DNA of 55,658 nt, from contig MGRL01000069.1 of NCBI GenBank assembly GCA_001798165.1, positions 1 through 55,658 of the forward strand, read 5' to 3'. Source of the DNA: Deltaproteobacteria bacterium RIFCSPHIGHO2_02_FULL_43_33. Lineage in GTDB: Bacteria; Desulfobacterota; GWC2-55-46; UBA9637. Of this stretch, positions 1-8,306 are shown in pieces (position 1 is the stretch's first letter; each line of letters opens with the position of its first letter). Below the pieces are notes generated by a model. The model ran no database searches, was not told where the DNA came from, and saw nothing but the letters and a program-made list of their open reading frames with translations. A program made the position numbers and the translations under genes.

Positions 1-774
1 CTTAAACGGCTCCCCAGTGAGCGGCAGACCCTCCTCTTCTCGGCCACCATGCCAGAAGAGATAAAACGTCTTGCCCACGAAACGCTTCGCAATCCGGTTA
101 CCGTGCAGGTGGGGAGCGGTTCTCCTGCGGTTACCGTGAGCCATGCAATCTACCCTGTTTCAGAGCATCTCAAAACCGGTCTGCTCCTTGAGTTGTTGCA
201 TCATACGGATACCGAATCGGTGCTGGTCTTTACCCGCACCAAACACCGTGCCAAGCGTCTCGGAGAACAGCTCGGCAAGGCTGGTTACAAAGCGGCCTCG
301 CTTCAAGGGAACCTTTCCCAATACCGGCGCCAGGCGGCTTTGGACGGGTTTCGCGACGGCACATTCCAGATATTGGTTGCGACAGATATTGCCGCGCGCG
401 GCATAGATGTCTCGCAGATTTCTCATGTCATAAACTTTGATATACCCAATACAGCCGAGGCATACATCCACCGCATAGGCAGGACAGGCCGCGCTGCCAG
501 AAGCGGCGACGCCTTCACCCTTGTGACATCAGAGGACACGGCAATGGTTCGCACCATAGAAAAAGTCCTTCGTTCCCAGCTTGAACGTCGGACTATCGAA
601 AACTTCAACTACAAAGCCCCTGCGCCCCATAAGGAACATTCGATGGCAAGGCCGGCTTTCCGGCCAGCCGCAAAAAAGACAGGCGCGCCTTCTCATGCAC
701 GGCATAAATCCCGCCCTGCAACCCAAGGTTCGGGCGCGCATAGGCGACGCTTCAAAGGTTCGCGTTCAGCGTGA
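1..774 (+). CDS. DEAD-box RNA helicase, C-terminal part (5' end outside window)
   Basis: The frame is open from base 1, so the gene begins before the window. About 257 residues are visible. They start just before motif III (LLFSATMPEE) and run through helicase domain 2, with VLVFTRTK, the motif V block ATDIAARGIDV and the motif VI block HRIGRTGRA. The last 60 residues are basic and low-complexity (KKTGAPSHARHKSRP), as in RhlE-type helicases. The expected role is ATP-dependent unwinding of structured RNA in ribosome assembly or mRNA turnover. The family call is firm; the subfamily (RhlE) is inferred from the short basic tail. The Q motif, Walker A and DEAD box are upstream and cannot be checked. 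Confidence 0.93.
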   Translation, partial: LKRLPSERQTLLFSATMPEEIKRLAHETLRNPVTVQVGSGSPAVTVSHAIYPVSEHLKTGLLLELLHHTDTESVLVFTRTKHRAKRLGEQLGKAGYKAASLQGNLSQYRRQAALDGFRDGTFQILVATDIAARGIDVSQISHVINFDIPNTAEAYIHRIGRTGRAARSGDAFTLVTSEDTAMVRTIEKVLRSQLERRTIENFNYKAPAPHKEHSMARPAFRPAAKKTGAPSHARHKSRPATQGSGAHRRRFKGSRSA

Positions 775-834
775 TGAGTAGCGCCTTCCGAATCGGATTG
801 CTTATTGCCTGATATTGACAAAATAGGAAAAGAG

Positions 835-878
835 ATGGGTGAAAGCCTGTGGGGGTTAGAGTTCCCCCTTCGGCACCA
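835..878 (+). other. 3' remnant of a tRNA-Leu gene
   Basis: The stretch reads as the 3' half of a class II tRNA-Leu: a variable-arm-like piece (GGGTGAAAGCCT), a T arm (GGGGG, loop TTAGAGT, TCCCC), the acceptor 3' strand CTTCGGC, discriminator A and an encoded CCA ending at 878. The matching 5' half (GCCGAAG...) is absent. The universal T-loop C is A here, so it would not make a tRNA. Integrating elements often leave such a fragment when they use a tRNA 3' end as attachment site; plain gene decay is the alternative. Confidence 0.65.
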
Positions 879-901
879 AGTTGTTTTGATAACCGTGAAC
901 G

Positions 902-934
902 GTAAACTGTGAAAATCGGCTTTTAACAGTTTAC
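902..934. terminator. Inverted repeat between convergent genes
   Basis: Nine-base arms GTAAACTGT and ACAGTTTAC surround a 15-base spacer containing GAAAA and TTTTA. The right arm overlaps the stop codon of the minus-strand DUF362 gene. It could act as a weak bidirectional terminator between the helicase and DUF362 genes, but there is no long T tract. Confidence 0.35.
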
Positions 935-1956
935 AATCCTGTATTCTCCCTAACTTTTTTCATCAGCTCTTTAAATTTTTCATCCCCTCTGCCTTCCAAA
1001 AGCTTGATATTATTTTTGCCGCTGCCTATTCCACGGCTAACAGCAGTTGCAATCTGTTTTTGTTCCCATATATCCTTTTCTGCAACCATCTTCCATTTGC
1101 CAAATGACTTTATTATGCCGAGACCTACTGCGTCAGCAGCCACCCTATCGCCGCTTGCAATGATAAGGTTTGTATTTGCAGCCGTCCCTTCCCATGGCCC
1201 GCCTTCTATCATAGATACCGTGCCGTCAACGATATTAAGGTCTGGCGCATAAGCAACATTAAACTCTGCCACTATCTCTTCCCAGTGGCTTGAATCTATA
1301 AGGTAAGGCCTTTGCTTAAGATGGGTGCAACCGATAAAATTTTTGAGGGTTATGGAATAGGAGGCAGACCTGTGCGTCTTTATGACTGGAAGATTGATTA
1401 TAATATCGGTCTTATAGAGCCACTCGGTAACATAGGCTGTCTTGATATATTGATTGCGGGGAAGTTCAACCTCTATCCATGCATAATCCTCAAAGATGAT
1501 GACCTCTGCCCCATTCTCTTCAGCAGCCTTTTTTATTCCATTGTTTTTCATATTCCTTAGAGTAGATAGTGTTGCCAAGGCAGACATATCTCCCACATAA
1601 ATCTTGGCCGCACCATACTCATAGAGGAGTTTAACTACAGCGCCTACAACCTGCGGATTGGTTGTTGCAGGATGAGGCTCTCCTGAGACTACATTCGGTT
1701 TTACAAGCGCTATTTTACCCTTTATATTCAGTTTCTCAAAACCGCCTATGAGGGAAACGGCATCTTTAATCATGCCTTTTACATCACTGCCGCCGGCTAC
1801 GCCTATTAGGGTATAATTTCCTTCTGTAAAGAGATTTTCACAGAGCCTTGGCAGGGATTTCTTTTTGGGTTTGAAAAAGATTTGCGCCATTGCAGACTTA
1901 TTCCATAAAAAGAGGAAGAACAAAATCAGACTAATAAAATTTCGCCGGGAAAACAT
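931..1956 (-). CDS. DUF362 domain protein with Tat-like signal
   Basis: 341 residues from ATG at 1956; a TTG seven codons upstream lies in a repeat and is less likely. The N terminus has SRRNF followed by a hydrophobic stretch and AMA, which looks like a twin-arginine signal, so export is inferred. The body matches DUF362: IALVKPNVVSGEPHP, a VVKLLYEYGA helix, TDIIINLPVIKTHRSASYS, then LKNFIGC. It lacks the CxxC ferredoxin motifs that many DUF362 proteins have. The function of the family is not established. It stands alone, with a heptamer array just upstream of its start and a hairpin at its stop. Confidence 0.85.
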   Translation of the reverse strand: MFSRRNFISLILFFLFLWNKSAMAQIFFKPKKKSLPRLCENLFTEGNYTLIGVAGGSDVKGMIKDAVSLIGGFEKLNIKGKIALVKPNVVSGEPHPATTNPQVVGAVVKLLYEYGAAKIYVGDMSALATLSTLRNMKNNGIKKAAEENGAEVIIFEDYAWIEVELPRNQYIKTAYVTEWLYKTDIIINLPVIKTHRSASYSITLKNFIGCTHLKQRPYLIDSSHWEEIVAEFNVAYAPDLNIVDGTVSMIEGGPWEGTAANTNLIIASGDRVAADAVGLGIIKSFGKWKMVAEKDIWEQKQIATAVSRGIGSGKNNIKLLEGRGDEKFKELMKKVRENTGL

Positions 1957-1962
1957 ATAATT

Positions 1963-2032
1963 ACAGGATATAGGCAATGGGCGAGAGATGATAGGAAAAC
2001 CTATAGCCTATTGCCCATAACCCCTTGCCTGT
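1963..2032. repeat. Heptamer array forming a hairpin (ATAGGCA/GCCTATT type)
   Basis: The left arm ACAGGATATAGGCAATGGGC is answered by CCTATAGCCTATTGCCCAT and CCTTGCCTGT on the right. The words recur at about 7-base spacing. It sits directly upstream of the DUF362 start codon. Confidence 0.7.
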
Positions 2033-2038
2033 CTTTTA

Positions 2039-2236
2039 CCCAAAAAATGCAGTTGCATTTTTTGGCAAACGCAATCTTTGGCCAAATACTGCGTCATCCG
2101 CCAAAGGCGAACCGGCTGTCCAAATACTCACATACTTAAAACAGTATGCTCCGTTTTGTCCAGCCAGTTTTTCCTTGTCTTCGGCTCAAATCTTGCGTTT
2201 GCCCCGAAAAATAAAAACCAAATGCATTTTTCGGGT
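2039..2236. repeat. Dispersed ~190 bp element, copy 1
   Basis: It begins CCCAAAAAATGCAGTTGC and ends CCAAATGCATTTTTCGGG. A second copy lies at 7080-7266 with the same order of blocks, including TCCAAATACTCACATAC, AGTATGCTCCGTTTTGTCC and CCGAAAAATAAAAACC. It contains several short inverted repeats (AAAATGCAGTTGCATTTT). No open frame of note. It ends at the stop codon of larB. Confidence 0.8.
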
Positions 2237-2983
2237 TTATCTATTTATTAAACTTGCCGCATACCCAGCCCCAAACCCGTTATCTATATTAACAACGGTA
2301 ACTCCGGCTGCGCATGAATTTAACATGGCCAGAAGTGTGGTAAGGCCGCCGAGGTTTGCGCCATAGCCAATACTGGTCGGGACAGCAATAACAGGTCTTG
2401 AAACAAGGCCGCCCACTACAGAGGGCAGCGCACCTTCCATGCCGGCAACAACAACAAGGACATTTGCTGCAAAAAGCTTTTCCTTCTTGTGAAGCAGTCT
2501 GTGAATACCCGCAACGCCGACATCGTAGAGCCTTTCCACCTTGTTGCCCATTGCCTCGGCTGTTACAGCAGCTTCTTCTGCCACAGGTGTATCTGAAGTT
2601 CCGGCGCAGATAACCAGAATAGCGCCTTTGCCGATTATTTCTATTGGATGGGATTTAATAAATATAGTATTTGCAATTTCATTATATGCCGCCTTGGGGA
2701 AAGCCCTTTTTATGGCTTTAGCCTTCGCCTCATCTACACGCGTTACAAGGATATTCTCTTTTCTCTCCTTCATTTTTTTTACTATGCCTGCAATTTGCGT
2801 AGAACTTTTCCCCTGGCCGAGTATAACCTCTGGAAATCCTTGCCGCAAGGAACGATGGGTGTCCAAAGTGGCAAAACCCATCTCCTCAAAAGGGAGCGTT
2901 TTTAATGCCTCCAACGCACCATGAGTGTCTACCTTCCCCCTTTTTATGTCAGTTATGAGTTTTTTTAATATTTCAATATTCAT
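2237..2983 (-). CDS. larB: LarB-type pyridinium-3,5-biscarboxylic acid mononucleotide synthase
   Basis: 248 residues, the usual LarB length. In the characterised family LarB carboxylates and hydrolyses nicotinic acid adenine dinucleotide as the first step to the nickel-pincer cofactor. The N-terminal section has the LarB-specific segment VDTHGALEALKTLPFEEMGFATLDTHR. The C-terminal half is PurE-like: VICAGTSDTPVAEEAAVTAE, GMEGALPSVVGGLV, AVPTSIGYGANLGG and VVNIDNGFGAGY. No larA, larC or larE is in the window, so a stand-alone larB is inferred here; the partner genes may be elsewhere. The stop codon abuts a dispersed repeat. Confidence 0.92.
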   Translation of the reverse strand: MNIEILKKLITDIKRGKVDTHGALEALKTLPFEEMGFATLDTHRSLRQGFPEVILGQGKSSTQIAGIVKKMKERKENILVTRVDEAKAKAIKRAFPKAAYNEIANTIFIKSHPIEIIGKGAILVICAGTSDTPVAEEAAVTAEAMGNKVERLYDVGVAGIHRLLHKKEKLFAANVLVVVAGMEGALPSVVGGLVSRPVIAVPTSIGYGANLGGLTTLLAMLNSCAAGVTVVNIDNGFGAGYAASLINR

Positions 2984-3006
2984 ATGTTGGAAATGTTATA
3001 GCGAAA

Positions 3007-3089
3007 GCAATAAATAACTTGTAGGGCAAGCCTTTAGGCTTGCTTATTTGCAGGGCTAAAGCCCTGCCCTACGTCAAGTTATTTATTGC
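3007..3089. repeat. Cruciform REP element, copy 1
   Basis: Outer arms GCAATAAATAACTTG and CAAGTTATTTATTGC are perfect inverted repeats. Inside are TAGGGCA/TGCCCTA and two small hairpins (AAGCCTTTAGGCTT and AGGGCTAAAGCCCT). Related copies lie at 30533, 30738 and 34214. Confidence 0.9.
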
Positions 3090-3096
3090 CGTTAGT

Positions 3097-3226
3097 ATAG
3101 AGGTATGAGGTTTGAGGCCGAAAGATAAAGTTAGAGGTTGGAGGATAGAGGTTGGAGGCAAATGTTTCTGCCTCAAACCTCAGACCTCCAACTTCTTTTG
3201 CCTTTGTCCTCCTCCCTCCAACCTCA
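3097..3226. repeat. Heptamer array with inverted arm (GAGGTTG / CAACCTC type)
   Basis: Words such as GAGGTTG, GAGGATA and GAGGTTG follow each other in 7-base steps on the left. CAACCTC, CTCCAAC and CCTCCCT words on the right are complementary, giving a long imperfect hairpin. It runs into the cheA stop codon (3224-3226). Confidence 0.8.
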
Positions 3227-4810
3227 AGCAATAAGCGCCGCAGGGTCAATCAAAAATACGGGTCTCCCATCTCCAAGCACAGTAACACCTATAATGCCAT
3301 GCATTCGTGTCATGGGCTGGGACAGCGGCCTTATGTATGCATCTATCTCACCTTCAAAATCATCAACCATTATCCCTGATAATTTATCCTTTACATCAAT
3401 GATAATGGTGGGAATAATATCTCTCTCTGCGATAGCCGGTATCCTCAAGGCGCCCCTCAAATCTACAAGCGGCACTTCTGCATCGTTATATATAAAATAA
3501 GGTTTAGGCCTGCCATTTTTTATTTCATTCTTATTTAAATCCATCACCTTCATCACCTTTGATATGGGCAAGGCAAAAAGCTCTTCGCCAAGAGACACCA
3601 AGAGGACTTTTATTATAGATATCGTTACGGGCAGCTCAAGAATAATCTTTGTGCCTTTGCTTGGATAAGAATCTATCTCCACCCTTCCGCCTATTGATTC
3701 AATGTTTCCTTTTACAACATCCATACCCACCCCCCTGCCTGATGTCTCTGTAACCTCTTTTGCCAGGCTTAACCCAGGTATGCAAACAAGCATGAGAAGC
3801 TCTTTGTCTGACATACCGTTTAATCTATCTTCAGGAAACCCGAATTTTTTAGCCTTTTCTTTTACTGTATTAATATCTATCCCTTTCCCATCATCTATTA
3901 TTTCTATTAATATATTGTCTCTTTGCCTGGCGACAGCAATAGTTATGCGCCCCTTTGAAGATTTGCCCACCCGCTGTCTCTCTTCCGGTGTTTCTATGCC
4001 ATGGTCAACAGCATTTCTTATAATATGGACAAGCGGGTCAGTTATGTGCTCCAACACAGCCCTGTCAAGCCTTACATCGCTGCCTTGTATTATCAACTCT
4101 ACATCCTTTCCTCCCTTTCTGCACATATCTCTTACTATACGCGGCAAATTCTGGGTCAGGTCTTCAAAGGGTATCATTCTGGCTGTTATAACTGCATGAT
4201 TGAGGCTTTCTATGGTCCTGCCGAGCAGATGCACAGCCTCCTGAAATTCCGCAGGATAAGAATGTGATGCAAGCTCCTTGAGGTGAGAGCCGACTGTAAA
4301 AAGCTCTCCTACGGTACCCATAAGATTATCAAAGACCTTACCCTCCACCTTCATGACCGTGGGAAGGCTGAGCTTTGCGGCAGAGATTGGAACTGAGGCC
4401 TGTTGTGAATTGCTTGAAGAAGTTTCCTTTTCCTCAGTTAAAATGGCCTTAACCCTTGAGAGTATTTGACCGGTATCAACATTAAGCGGCTTATCCTCTT
4501 CAATCATTTTTACAAATACCCGCAGGGTGTCTGAACCGTTGATAAACATATCTATAATTTGCTGGCTTAGGGCTATTCTTTTTTTTCTTACGGCATCCAA
4601 GACATCTTCCAGTTTATGGCTAAAGGACGCCAGATTTTCATACCCCATTGATGCTGCCATTCCCTTGATTGAGTGAAAATGCCTGAAGAGGTTATCTACG
4701 ATAGCAGTGTCATCAGGTTTTTGCTCCAAATGGAGCAATTCTGTGCTGATTCCCTGCAGATGTTCTTCTGTTTCTTGAAGGAAGAGCGCTTTATATTGGG
4801 ATGTGTCCAT
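3224..4810 (-). CDS. cheA: CheA-type chemotaxis histidine kinase lacking the P2 domain
   Basis: 528 residues. An N-terminal Hpt domain has the phosphoacceptor in FRHFHSIKGMAAS (His46). A poorly conserved linker to about residue 150 replaces the CheY-docking P2 domain, then come the dimerisation helices, the HATPase domain (N box HIIRNAVDHGIE, DDGKGID, GRGVGMDVVK) and a C-terminal CheW-like domain (about 390-528). It should autophosphorylate and pass phosphate to a response regulator encoded elsewhere. It is transcribed after mcp and cheW on the minus strand, so the three probably form one signalling core. No cheY, cheB or cheR lies nearby. The missing P2 means slower or different phosphotransfer and is common in divergent CheA proteins. 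Confidence 0.93.
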   Translation of the reverse strand: MDTSQYKALFLQETEEHLQGISTELLHLEQKPDDTAIVDNLFRHFHSIKGMAASMGYENLASFSHKLEDVLDAVRKKRIALSQQIIDMFINGSDTLRVFVKMIEEDKPLNVDTGQILSRVKAILTEEKETSSSNSQQASVPISAAKLSLPTVMKVEGKVFDNLMGTVGELFTVGSHLKELASHSYPAEFQEAVHLLGRTIESLNHAVITARMIPFEDLTQNLPRIVRDMCRKGGKDVELIIQGSDVRLDRAVLEHITDPLVHIIRNAVDHGIETPEERQRVGKSSKGRITIAVARQRDNILIEIIDDGKGIDINTVKEKAKKFGFPEDRLNGMSDKELLMLVCIPGLSLAKEVTETSGRGVGMDVVKGNIESIGGRVEIDSYPSKGTKIILELPVTISIIKVLLVSLGEELFALPISKVMKVMDLNKNEIKNGRPKPYFIYNDAEVPLVDLRGALRIPAIAERDIIPTIIIDVKDKLSGIMVDDFEGEIDAYIRPLSQPMTRMHGIIGVTVLGDGRPVFLIDPAALIA

Positions 4811-4827
4811 AAAAAAAGATGGTAGGA

Positions 4828-4881
4828 AGCAGGCGCTATGCAGCAGGCAGTTACTGCATACTCCTCACTACCTACTGCTTA
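4828..4881. repeat. Heptamer array (AGCAGGC type) between cheW and cheA
   Basis: AGCAGGC GCTATGC AGCAGGC follow in 7-base steps, and the complementary words TACTGCATACTCC and CCTACTGCTTATTGCC follow on the right. It reaches into the 3' end of cheW. Confidence 0.6.
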
Positions 4882-5392
4882 TTGCCTTCTGTATTTCTTC
4901 CATTATAGTCTGCCAGTCAAGCAGCCGTATCTTTTTCCCAGAGAGATCAATAAAGCCGAGGGTGTAATTTTCATTTGACGGCTTAAATTCAAGATTAGCA
5001 AGCTCTTCCTTCCAAAGGAAAGACAGCTCTCGTTTGCCAACATATATGCCGAGGGTTGCAGCATCCTTTTTGATAATTGCGATTTTATACGGCCTTTCTT
5101 CCTGAGCCGGCGGCAGCCCAAGTAAATTTTCAAGGCCAATTACAATTATAACCTCACCGCGCTGCGTTATAACCCCTTTAATAAGCCTCCGCTTTTCTGA
5201 AGGCAAGGCAGCATGAATAGATGGCAGGAGATGTAATCGGTTCGCCTCTACAATTCCAACTACCATATTTGCCTCTACAGCAAATGTTTCTCTGCCTATA
5301 TCCATAAGCAGTTTGTCATTTTCTTTAATGGCAGTTGGAAGAGTCATACAGTCTTTTCTGTTAACGTTATGCAGAGCGCCATAACTTCGCAT
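4868..5392 (-). CDS. cheW: CheW-like coupling protein
   Basis: 174 residues from ATG 5392; ATG 5347 (159 residues, MTLPTAIKEND) is an equally plausible start, because the first 15 residues are encoded by a small inverted-repeat element. A single CheW domain spans almost the whole protein (LLMDIGRETFAVEANMVVGI ... GVITQRGEVIIVIGLENLLG ... GFIDLSGKKIRLLDWQTIM). It should bridge the receptor and CheA in signalling arrays. It lies between mcp and cheA, all minus strand. A GAGGAG stands 10 bases before ATG 5392, but inside the repeat. Confidence 0.85.
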   Translation of the reverse strand: MRSYGALHNVNRKDCMTLPTAIKENDKLLMDIGRETFAVEANMVVGIVEANRLHLLPSIHAALPSEKRRLIKGVITQRGEVIIVIGLENLLGLPPAQEERPYKIAIIKKDAATLGIYVGKRELSFLWKEELANLEFKPSNENYTLGFIDLSGKKIRLLDWQTIMEEIQKAISSR

Positions 5393-5452
5393 ACCTGCGT
5401 TGCTCCTCGCTTTCGTCGCGCCTTGGTCTGCTGTGTTCTGACGCTCTGTATG
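5369..5452. repeat. Inverted-repeat-bounded element at the cheW 5' end
   Basis: Arms ATGCAGAGCG and CGCTCTGTAT (9 of 10 paired) enclose about 63 bases rich in CGC/GCG. It fills the gap between mcp and cheW and supplies the first codons of the longer cheW reading. No other copy was seen in this window. Confidence 0.45.
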
Positions 5453-5461
5453 CTGCTCTAT

Positions 5462-6790
5462 TTATGTCGTTGTGTATAATTTCTCAGCTTCATCCTGAGG
5501 GAAAATGGCAACCTCACTTTTATCTACTTTAAAATGTGCAACTACTTTATCTAATTCCCCGGAAAGCTCTGACAGCCTTTTGGCAGAGGAAACTAATTCT
5601 TCCATTGATGCCCTGTGATCATCAACCACCTTATCTACCTCTTCGGTAACTGAGACGCTTTCTCTCGCTATGCCTGCAATCTGGTCTGTCAGTTTGGCTG
5701 ATGTTTCTGCCCCCTCTTTTTGCCTCTGGGTAAGAGCAAGAACAGTTCCTGCCTTATCTGCAACCTCTGATGTAAATGCGCCAATTTCATCTAACGTCCC
5801 CCGCACTCTATTGATATCCTCCCGCCCTTCATGAGTAAAGGTTGCGCTCTCTGACGCAGAGTTTACCAATCGCTCCACCTCTCCCTTTATTTCTTTGATT
5901 ATTAAAGCAACATCTGCTACAGAATGATTGGTATTGTCGGCAAATCTACGCACCTCCTCTGCAACTATCGCAAAACCTCTGCCATGCTCGCCTGCCTTAG
6001 ATGCCTCTATGGTTGCATTCAGGGCAAGCAGGTCTGTCTGCCTTGCTATATGGGTAATTACATCCAGTATCTTCGGGATATTATTTATCTTTTCTTCAAG
6101 GCTGACAACCATATCCTTTGTATAATCCACACCTTGAAGAAGGGATTCCATCTTTTTCAGCGCAGATGTAGATATAACAACGCTTTTTTGAACAACAGAC
6201 CTTGTTTGAGACGCCGCTGCTGCCATATCAGTTACCTTTTCAGACACCTCATCAGACATCTTTGCCATATCCCTTACTGTCTTTGAGGCATTTTCCAGAT
6301 GCCCAGCCTGCTCCAAAGCGCCTTCAAATATCTTTGCAGTGCCGTTGCTTATATCTTCCGTAGTCTTATGTCCTTTTGTTACCACGGTATTCAATGTTTC
6401 AGCAGCCTCATAGAGATTTGTTGAGGCATCTTTTATGTGACCTACAAGACCTTTAAGACTTTTGAGCATAGTGTTTAAGGCTAAGGCAAGTTCAGTAGAC
6501 TCATCTTCAACTAATTTGCCATTGGCGCCTATGCCATCCGGTCTTGTAAGGTCGCCGCCGCTTATATCGTTTGCTAATTCAGTAAGTTCGCTAAAACCCT
6601 TTGTAAGGCTTCTGCTAAAAATGGCGCCCAGTATCAGCCCGATAACGATGGCCATTAAGAAGCTCAGCGGCTCCCTTAACCACTCCACAATATCAAATTT
6701 TTGAACAATTCGGGGAGCAAATGCGGCTGTTCCAACAACAAACAAAAACCCGATAATAAACTTATAACCCATCTGGACTCTTATCTTCAC
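5462..6790 (-). CDS. Methyl-accepting chemotaxis protein
   Basis: 442 residues from GTG 6790, nine bases after GGAGG. Two membrane segments lie close together (about 9-27 and 40-60) with only a short loop between, so there is no periplasmic ligand domain. HAMP follows (SRSLTKGFSELTELANDISGGDL), then a long coiled-coil signalling domain whose hairpin tip contains ARQTDLLALNATIEASKAG and GRGFAIVAEEVRRFAD. Sensing is therefore probably of membrane or cytoplasmic signals. It is the first gene of mcp-cheW-cheA. It could feed motility or another output; no flagellar or pilus gene is visible nearby. Confidence 0.94.
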   Translation of the reverse strand: MKIRVQMGYKFIIGFLFVVGTAAFAPRIVQKFDIVEWLREPLSFLMAIVIGLILGAIFSRSLTKGFSELTELANDISGGDLTRPDGIGANGKLVEDESTELALALNTMLKSLKGLVGHIKDASTNLYEAAETLNTVVTKGHKTTEDISNGTAKIFEGALEQAGHLENASKTVRDMAKMSDEVSEKVTDMAAAASQTRSVVQKSVVISTSALKKMESLLQGVDYTKDMVVSLEEKINNIPKILDVITHIARQTDLLALNATIEASKAGEHGRGFAIVAEEVRRFADNTNHSVADVALIIKEIKGEVERLVNSASESATFTHEGREDINRVRGTLDEIGAFTSEVADKAGTVLALTQRQKEGAETSAKLTDQIAGIARESVSVTEEVDKVVDDHRASMEELVSSAKRLSELSGELDKVVAHFKVDKSEVAIFPQDEAEKLYTTT

Positions 6791-6930
6791 TCTGTTAGAC
6801 CTCCTTTCACCTCATTAGCATTAGAAGGTTCACCCGTGAGAAGCGCCATATTTCGGCAAGCAAATATTTTTGGACAATGGTGAGTTCTAACGGAGTTCAC
6901 GCCGCTTCTTTTGAGTTTTTTCCTTACCTA

Positions 6931-7079
6931 TTAACAGTTTGTTGAAAAACTCAACAAACTCCGATTACACGGATAAAAGATTAGATTTCACAGATTAAAA
7001 CCCATTGAAATATCTGTGTAATCGTTTTTCCTAATCTGTGTAATCAAGGCTGTTGATGCCTTTTTCAACAGCCTGTTAA
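6931..7079. repeat. 149 bp hairpin MITE-like element, copy 1
   Basis: It begins TTAACAGTTTGTTGAAAAAC and ends GTTGATGCC TTTTTCAACAGCCTGTTAA, so the ends are inverted repeats. The interior is also self-complementary (GATTACACGG / TCTGTGTAATC). It is identical base for base to the copy at 30384-30532, and a diverged copy is at 24842-24990. No coding capacity. Confidence 0.93.
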
Positions 7080-7266
7080 CCCAAAAATGCAGTTGCATTT
7101 TTAGGCAACCGCAATATTTTGTCAAATACTGCGTCAAATCAGGCTGTCCAAATACTCACATACGTAAAGGAGTATGCTCCGTTTTGTCCAGCCTGCCTTT
7201 CCTTGTCTTTGAGCAAAATCTTGCGGTTGTCCCGAAAAATAAAAACCAAATGCATTTTTCGGGCTA
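7080..7266. repeat. Dispersed ~190 bp element, copy 2
   Basis: Same block order as 2039-2236 (AAAATGCAGTTGCATTTTT, CAAATACTGCGTCA, AGTATGCTCCGTTTTGTCC, CCAAATGCATTTTTCGGG). It abuts the 149 bp element directly. The 159 bases from 7267 to 7425 hold only an AT-rich stretch before the next gene. Confidence 0.8.
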
Positions 7267-7425
7267 ACCCAATTATAGGGATAAAAAGTTTACCTGTCAA
7301 CACTTGATATAAGTTACGCTTTGTATAAGCCCTATTATATCCTGCTGAAGATTTTTTATTGACTCTCTTATATTTTTTTGCTTGAATCTCTTGCAGTATT
7401 ATCACACAAAACGCAACTACTGCCA

Positions 7426-8211
7426 ATGAATACCTTTATAATAACCAAGGTCATCTTATTCCTCCTTTTGCCGCCTTCCAGCTTGATATTGATATTACTC
7501 ATTGGGTTTCTGTTTGCAATAACAAAAAGATATTCCCAAATGGGGAAGATATTCATCTTCGTAGCGCTGCTAACCTCATATCTCCTGAGTATAAGACCGG
7601 TGTCTGACGCACTCATAAAACCGTTAGAATCAAGCTTCCCTCCCTTATCCAAAGTCTCCCTAAACTTGCATAATAAAGAAAAAATAACAATAGTAGTACT
7701 GACAGGGGGGGCAGTAGACCTCGTCTGGCTTAATATACGGCCAGCGCCTTCCAGAGCCTCCCTTGCAAGGCTCATTCATGGAATAATCCTTTATCGTCAA
7801 ATTCCGGATGCTGCCCTTGTTATATCCGGCGGCAGCGGCGATCCTGAATCACCAGATATATCCGAGGCAAATGCCATGAAAGATGTGGCTATATCATTAG
7901 GCATATCAGAAAAAGATATTGTTGTTGAGGGCTGCTCAAAGAACACTGTAGAGAGTGTCAAGGCCTTAAAAGGCATTGTTGAAAACAGGAGTGTAATCCT
8001 TGTCACCTCTGCCTTTCATATGAAAAGGTCTGTAGCAATGTTTAAGAAAATTGGTATGAATGTTATCCCTGCACCAACAGACTATAAAAGCGGACAAAAA
8101 AAGATTACATTCTATTCATTTATCCCTCATGCTGAAAATCTGGAAAAATCATCCACAGCCCTTTATGAATATATGGGACTAACATGGTATAAAATAAGAG
8201 GAGCGATATAA
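7426..8211 (+). CDS. YdcF/ElyC/SanA family membrane protein (DUF218)
   Basis: 261 residues from ATG 7426; a TTG 48 bases upstream keeps the frame, but homologous N termini start at the MNTFIITK-like point. Two N-terminal membrane segments (about 8-30 and 40-55) are followed by a DUF218 domain: ITIVVLTGGAVDL, ALVISGGSGDPESPDISEA, VEGCSKNTVESVKALKG, VTSAFHMKRSVAMFKKIG. In Escherichia coli relatives of this family affect the envelope (ElyC, SanA), with no proven reaction. It precedes the polysaccharide locus, but 100 bp of operator-rich DNA separates it from the next gene. No Shine-Dalgarno is obvious. Confidence 0.85.
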   Translation: MNTFIITKVILFLLLPPSSLILILLIGFLFAITKRYSQMGKIFIFVALLTSYLLSIRPVSDALIKPLESSFPPLSKVSLNLHNKEKITIVVLTGGAVDLVWLNIRPAPSRASLARLIHGIILYRQIPDAALVISGGSGDPESPDISEANAMKDVAISLGISEKDIVVEGCSKNTVESVKALKGIVENRSVILVTSAFHMKRSVAMFKKIGMNVIPAPTDYKSGQKKITFYSFIPHAENLEKSSTALYEYMGLTWYKIRGAI

Positions 8212-8255
8212 ATATATCAAACAAAAAGCATACTTATTTAGCCTATAATCAGGCT

Positions 8256-8270
8256 GTTCATATTATGAAC
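8256..8270. promoter_or_regulatory. Operator palindrome 1 of the EPS regulator
   Basis: GTTCATATTATGAAC is a perfect palindrome with one central base. It lies just upstream of the -35 box and matches the half sites of the palindrome at 8304-8322; the two centres are 50 bp apart. Confidence 0.75.
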
Positions 8271-8277
8271 AAATCCC

Positions 8278-8306
8278 TTGACAGATTTTATGGCATTATG
8301 TTATTG
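8278..8306 (+). promoter_or_regulatory. Sigma70-like promoter of the EPS regulator gene
   Basis: A consensus -35 TTGACA at 8278-8283 is followed 15-17 bases later by the -10-like run TGTTATTG (8299-8306). The predicted start point falls at about 8312-8315, that is on the ATG itself, so the mRNA may be leaderless; no Shine-Dalgarno is present. Confidence 0.6.

Noticed and set aside
4001-4267. Short plus-strand frames across cheA
   Set aside because: They lie inside the conserved kinase domain of cheA and show no domain pattern of their own.
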